Part shown: positions 6,671 to 8,508 of the stretch, piece after piece
How positions within the stretch are numbered: the stretch's first letter is position 1
How the letters are laid out: every line of letters begins with the position of its first letter
Origin: an uncultured Eubacteriaceae bacterium
Lineage (GTDB): Bacteria > Bacillota > Clostridia > Eubacteriales > UBA1433
NCBI GenBank assembly: GCA_937914785.1
Contig: CALGIV010000169.1
Span: 1-8,508 of the forward strand
Length of the DNA: 8,508 bases
Reading direction: 5' to 3'
The notes under the pieces: model-generated
What the model saw: only the letters and a program-made list of their open reading frames with translations
Databases searched by the model: none
What the model was told of the DNA's origin: nothing
Made by a program: the position numbers and the translations under genes

Positions 6671-6676
6671 ATCTAC

Positions 6677-6705
6677 ATTATACAGGAGCCCATATGAATA
6701 TGCAA
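6677..6705 (-). promoter_or_regulatory. Promoter of the hydCBA operon
   Basis: On the minus strand a -35 TTGCAT (6700-6705), a 17-bp spacer and a perfect -10 TATAAT (6677-6682) form a strong sigma-70-type promoter. An A/T-rich stretch directly upstream (6706-6740) could act as an UP element. No convincing Rex-type palindrome overlaps it, unlike the rnf promoter. Confidence 0.8.
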
Positions 6706-6720
6706 GAGAAAATTTTTCTC
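6706..6720. repeat. 15-bp palindrome abutting the hyd -35 box
   Basis: GAGAAAATTTTTCTC has perfect 7-bp arms around one central base and ends at the base next to the -35 hexamer. The position suits an activator or repressor site. It could equally be a chance feature of AT-rich DNA. On the minus strand no T-run follows, so it is not a terminator for the gene upstream. Confidence 0.35.
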
Positions 6721-6832
6721 AATTTTTTGCTTTACTTTTCATATTTTTGGCAGTAAAATCGAAGTCTCATAAATGAATAAAAAAATGGGAAATATTGGAT
6801 ATTTATAAAATTAATAAAAATAAAAATTATTT
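6721..6832. other. AT-rich intergenic DNA between gfo and the hyd promoter
   Basis: Together with the hyd promoter and leader this forms a 312-bp gene-free stretch (6521-6832). Apart from the palindromes listed separately, I see only A/T runs and no ORF, RNA gene or mobile-element end in this part. Confidence 0.5.
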
Positions 6833-6840
6833 TTATTTTT
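6816..6840 (-). terminator. AT-only palindrome at the gfo stop, possible weak terminator
   Basis: A 25-bp palindrome made only of A and T (12-bp arms of A5-T-A5-T around a central T) overlaps the gfo stop codon at 6833-6835 and is rich in T on both sides. As RNA it could form an A-U hairpin followed by more U-rich sequence. Without G-C pairs it would be a weak terminator at best. No better terminator is visible after gfo. Confidence 0.3.
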
Positions 6841-7894
6841 CGTTTTTAAAATTCATAATATCTTCGTCAATTTCGGTAAATAAAACCGGCCTTTTTTCAC
6901 TGTTCGATAAATGCGCGCCCAAAATGACATTCAGCGCGTCTTTCGCCTCTTCAACCGTAATCATCGGCTGGCGGCCTTCTTCAAGCCGAGTGATAAAATC
7001 TCGGTACAGCTCCCTGTGAGTACCCATATCACAGCGCTCGGGCGCTTCTACGCCTTCAATCTCCCACCGCAGAACGTGCTGCATCAGCGGTCCGCCGAGC
7101 GCGACAAAGCCCTTTTCGGCAATGATGGTTATCGAATCTTCAAATGTATGTTCATACACACACACCGTAGCTTCAACCAAACCGATCGCACCGCTTTGAA
7201 AGCGCAGATTCAACAGCGCGTAATCTTCTGTCTCAATCGGCCTGATAAACGTAGCGGTATTTGCATAAATACTCTCTACCTGCTCCCCCATCAGCCACAG
7301 GAGCAAATCGACGGAATGAATCCCTTGATTCAATAACGTCCCGCCGTCTTTTTCCCATGTCCCGCGCCAGGGCGCAGAAGTATAATACGCTTCACTGCGG
7401 TTGCGCAGCACGCGCACGGCAATACTCGCGATTTTACCCAACTGTCCGTTTGCAATCAATTCTTTTAACAACAAAAAAGGTTCTGCATAACGCAGTTGCG
7501 TGCAGACCGTAATTTCCCCTTCGCTTGCGCGCGCAGCGGCACAAACGCGCTCGGCGTCTTGCGTCGACAACGCGAGGGGCTTTTCCAAAATGACATTTTT
7601 ATGATGTTTTAAACACTTAACAGCATACTGCGCATGCAGCCCGTTGATCGTCGTGATGGCAATAATATCCACATCACCCTGCGCAAGCAACGCCTCAAAG
7701 CAATCGTATAAGCCGATCTCTTCTTCCTGAGCGACAAGATCCTGATAATCGTCGACGATACGCTGTGCACTTTGCAGGTTAATATCACACACCGCTTTTA
7801 AATACGCGATATCTTTGTTATCCGCAATCGCCTGAATATGTTTCTTCGCAATCGCACCACACCCGACAAGGGCGATTGAATATCGTTTTTTCAT
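6833..7894 (-). CDS. Gfo/Idh/MocA-family NAD-dependent oxidoreductase, probably sugar-nucleotide 3-dehydrogenase
   Basis: The 353-aa product is of normal family length. Seen: an N-terminal Rossmann motif VGCGAIAKKH (residues 10-19); the EKP signature with the likely catalytic Lys at 105; and a C-terminal substrate domain with WRGTWEKDGG (176-185) and NQGIHSVDLLLW (189-200), whose H193 matches the conserved catalytic His region of WlbA-like enzymes. Members oxidise a sugar hydroxyl using NAD(P). The aminotransferase immediately upstream (5-bp gap) suggests oxidation of C3 of a UDP- or dTDP-sugar before transamination, as in WlbA/WlbC and WbpB/WbpE. The exact substrate cannot be read from the sequence, and inositol- or glucose-type dehydrogenases belong to the same family. 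ATG 7894 has only a weak GGTAAG ribosome site inside the preceding stop region, so translational coupling is likely. Confidence 0.88.
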   Translation of the reverse strand: MKKRYSIALVGCGAIAKKHIQAIADNKDIAYLKAVCDINLQSAQRIVDDYQDLVAQEEEIGLYDCFEALLAQGDVDIIAITTINGLHAQYAVKCLKHHKNVILEKPLALSTQDAERVCAAARASEGEITVCTQLRYAEPFLLLKELIANGQLGKIASIAVRVLRNRSEAYYTSAPWRGTWEKDGGTLLNQGIHSVDLLLWLMGEQVESIYANTATFIRPIETEDYALLNLRFQSGAIGLVEATVCVYEHTFEDSITIIAEKGFVALGGPLMQHVLRWEIEGVEAPERCDMGTHRELYRDFITRLEEGRQPMITVEEAKDALNVILGAHLSNSEKRPVLFTEIDEDIMNFKNEK

Positions 7895-7899
7895 CTATC

Positions 7900-8508
7900 T
7901 TACCGCACGCTTTTAATGATCCGGACAATTCTTTCAACTTTATCCAACCCCAGTTCCGGATAGATCGGGATCGAAAATACTTCTTCCGCCGCGCGTTCCG
8001 CAACGGGAAAGTCTCCGGGCTGATGGCCGAGGTGCCGATAAACACGCTGCAAGTGCAACGGGATCGGATAATAAATGCCGGCCGCAATATCGTTTTCCTT
8101 CAGCTTTACGACGATCTCATTGCGCCTGGCACTGCGCAACGTGTATTGGTGGAACACGTGCTTTATATGTTCCGGCACATACGGCGTCGTAACGGCGCTG
8201 TCGCCAAGAAGCTGACTATAGGCGCGCGCTACCTTGCGGCGCTGTTCATTCCAGCTTTCCAGATACTTCAATTTTACGCGCAAAATGGCCGCCTGCACTT
8301 CATCCAGCCGTGAATTGTATCCGACAAAATAATTATAGTATTTAACAGGGTTATAGACCGTATCCCCTTCCTGCACATCCATCGCGGACTGGTCATCCGG
8401 GTTCAACAGTTCATACGCTCTTTTTCCGGCATTGCCACTGCCATGCACTTTTAACGCCTCGCACATCAGCGCAATGCTGTCATCATCTGTGACGATCATG
8501 CCGCCGTC
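7900..8508 (-). CDS. DegT/DnrJ/EryC1/StrS-family PLP sugar aminotransferase (N-terminus cut by window edge)
   Basis: The frame is open to the window edge: the last codons before it encode DGGMIVTDDD, the conserved segment that follows the PLP lysine in this family. The gene therefore continues upstream, and the Met at 8499 is internal. 202 C-terminal residues are present of a usual 360-380. Other family marks are YNSRLDEVQAAILRVKL (about residues 58-74 of the fragment), HVFHQYTLR, IYYPIPLHLQ and a terminal SIPIYPEL. These enzymes transfer an amino group, usually from glutamate, to a keto sugar nucleotide. The sequence looks most like WbpE/WlbC-type 3-amino-sugar enzymes. The catalytic lysine should lie just outside the window. 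Its stop is 5 bp before the oxidoreductase start, indicating one operon. Confidence 0.9.
   Translation of the reverse strand, partial: DGGMIVTDDDSIALMCEALKVHGSGNAGKRAYELLNPDDQSAMDVQEGDTVYNPVKYYNYFVGYNSRLDEVQAAILRVKLKYLESWNEQRRKVARAYSQLLGDSAVTTPYVPEHIKHVFHQYTLRSARRNEIVVKLKENDIAAGIYYPIPLHLQRVYRHLGHQPGDFPVAERAAEEVFSIPIYPELGLDKVERIVRIIKSVR

Noticed and set aside
6640..6675. Rex-like operator at the hyd promoter (ATTGTTGCGATATGTTAAAAT region)
   Set aside because: It has TTGTT and GTTAA fragments but no opposing half-sites in the right register.
1..8508. CRISPR arrays, insertion sequences, tRNA or rRNA genes
   Set aside because: No regularly spaced repeats, transposase motifs, terminal inverted repeats or tRNA/rRNA signatures were seen on either strand.

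Overview
The window looks like chromosomal DNA from a strictly anaerobic, fermentative member of the Firmicutes. The grounds are a trimeric NAD-linked [FeFe]-hydrogenase, an Rnf complex, strong Shine-Dalgarno sites, sigma-70-type promoters and a Rex-like operator. Sugar-nucleotide genes of a type used for surface polysaccharide sit next door, which would fit an LPS-bearing Negativicutes lineage. That placement is an inference; no rRNA or other marker gene is present. Every gene I can support lies on the minus strand, so the window is read here from high to low coordinates.

(1) 8508-6833: a DegT-type sugar aminotransferase (N-terminus cut off by the window edge) is followed after 5 bp by a Gfo/Idh/MocA oxidoreductase. 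Together they resemble the 3-oxidation and 3-amination pair of WlbA/WlbC or WbpB/WbpE type that makes amino sugars for surface glycans. (2) 6832-6521: an AT-rich 312-bp intergenic stretch. It holds an AT-only palindrome at the gfo stop, a second palindrome touching the -35 box, a very good promoter (TTGCAT-17-TATAAT) and a leader of about 150 nt. (3) 6520-2349: hydC-hydB-hydA, a three-gene NAD(H)-linked [FeFe]-hydrogenase, closed by a strong intrinsic terminator at 2293-2326. (4) 2292-2134: an intergenic control region with a promoter whose -10 box lies inside a Rex-like palindrome, preceded by a 13-bp direct repeat. (5) 2133-1: rnfC and the first 235 codons of rnfD. The rest of the usual rnfCDGEAB operon should continue beyond coordinate 1.

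Functional picture: Rnf couples reduced ferredoxin and NAD+ to ion transport, while the hydrogenase disposes of electrons from NADH (with ferredoxin if it bifurcates) as H2. The two modules share redox carriers and are adjacent, but they are separately transcribed. Only the rnf promoter shows a recognisable NADH/NAD+-sensing (Rex) operator. The most unusual protein detail is the HydA active-site motif, which reads TSCSPGW instead of the textbook TSCCPxW.

Nothing here amounts to a clearly new system. The points most worth checking are the Rex-like operator on the rnf promoter, the H-cluster motif variant, whether the hydrogenase bifurcates, and the unexplained hyd leader.
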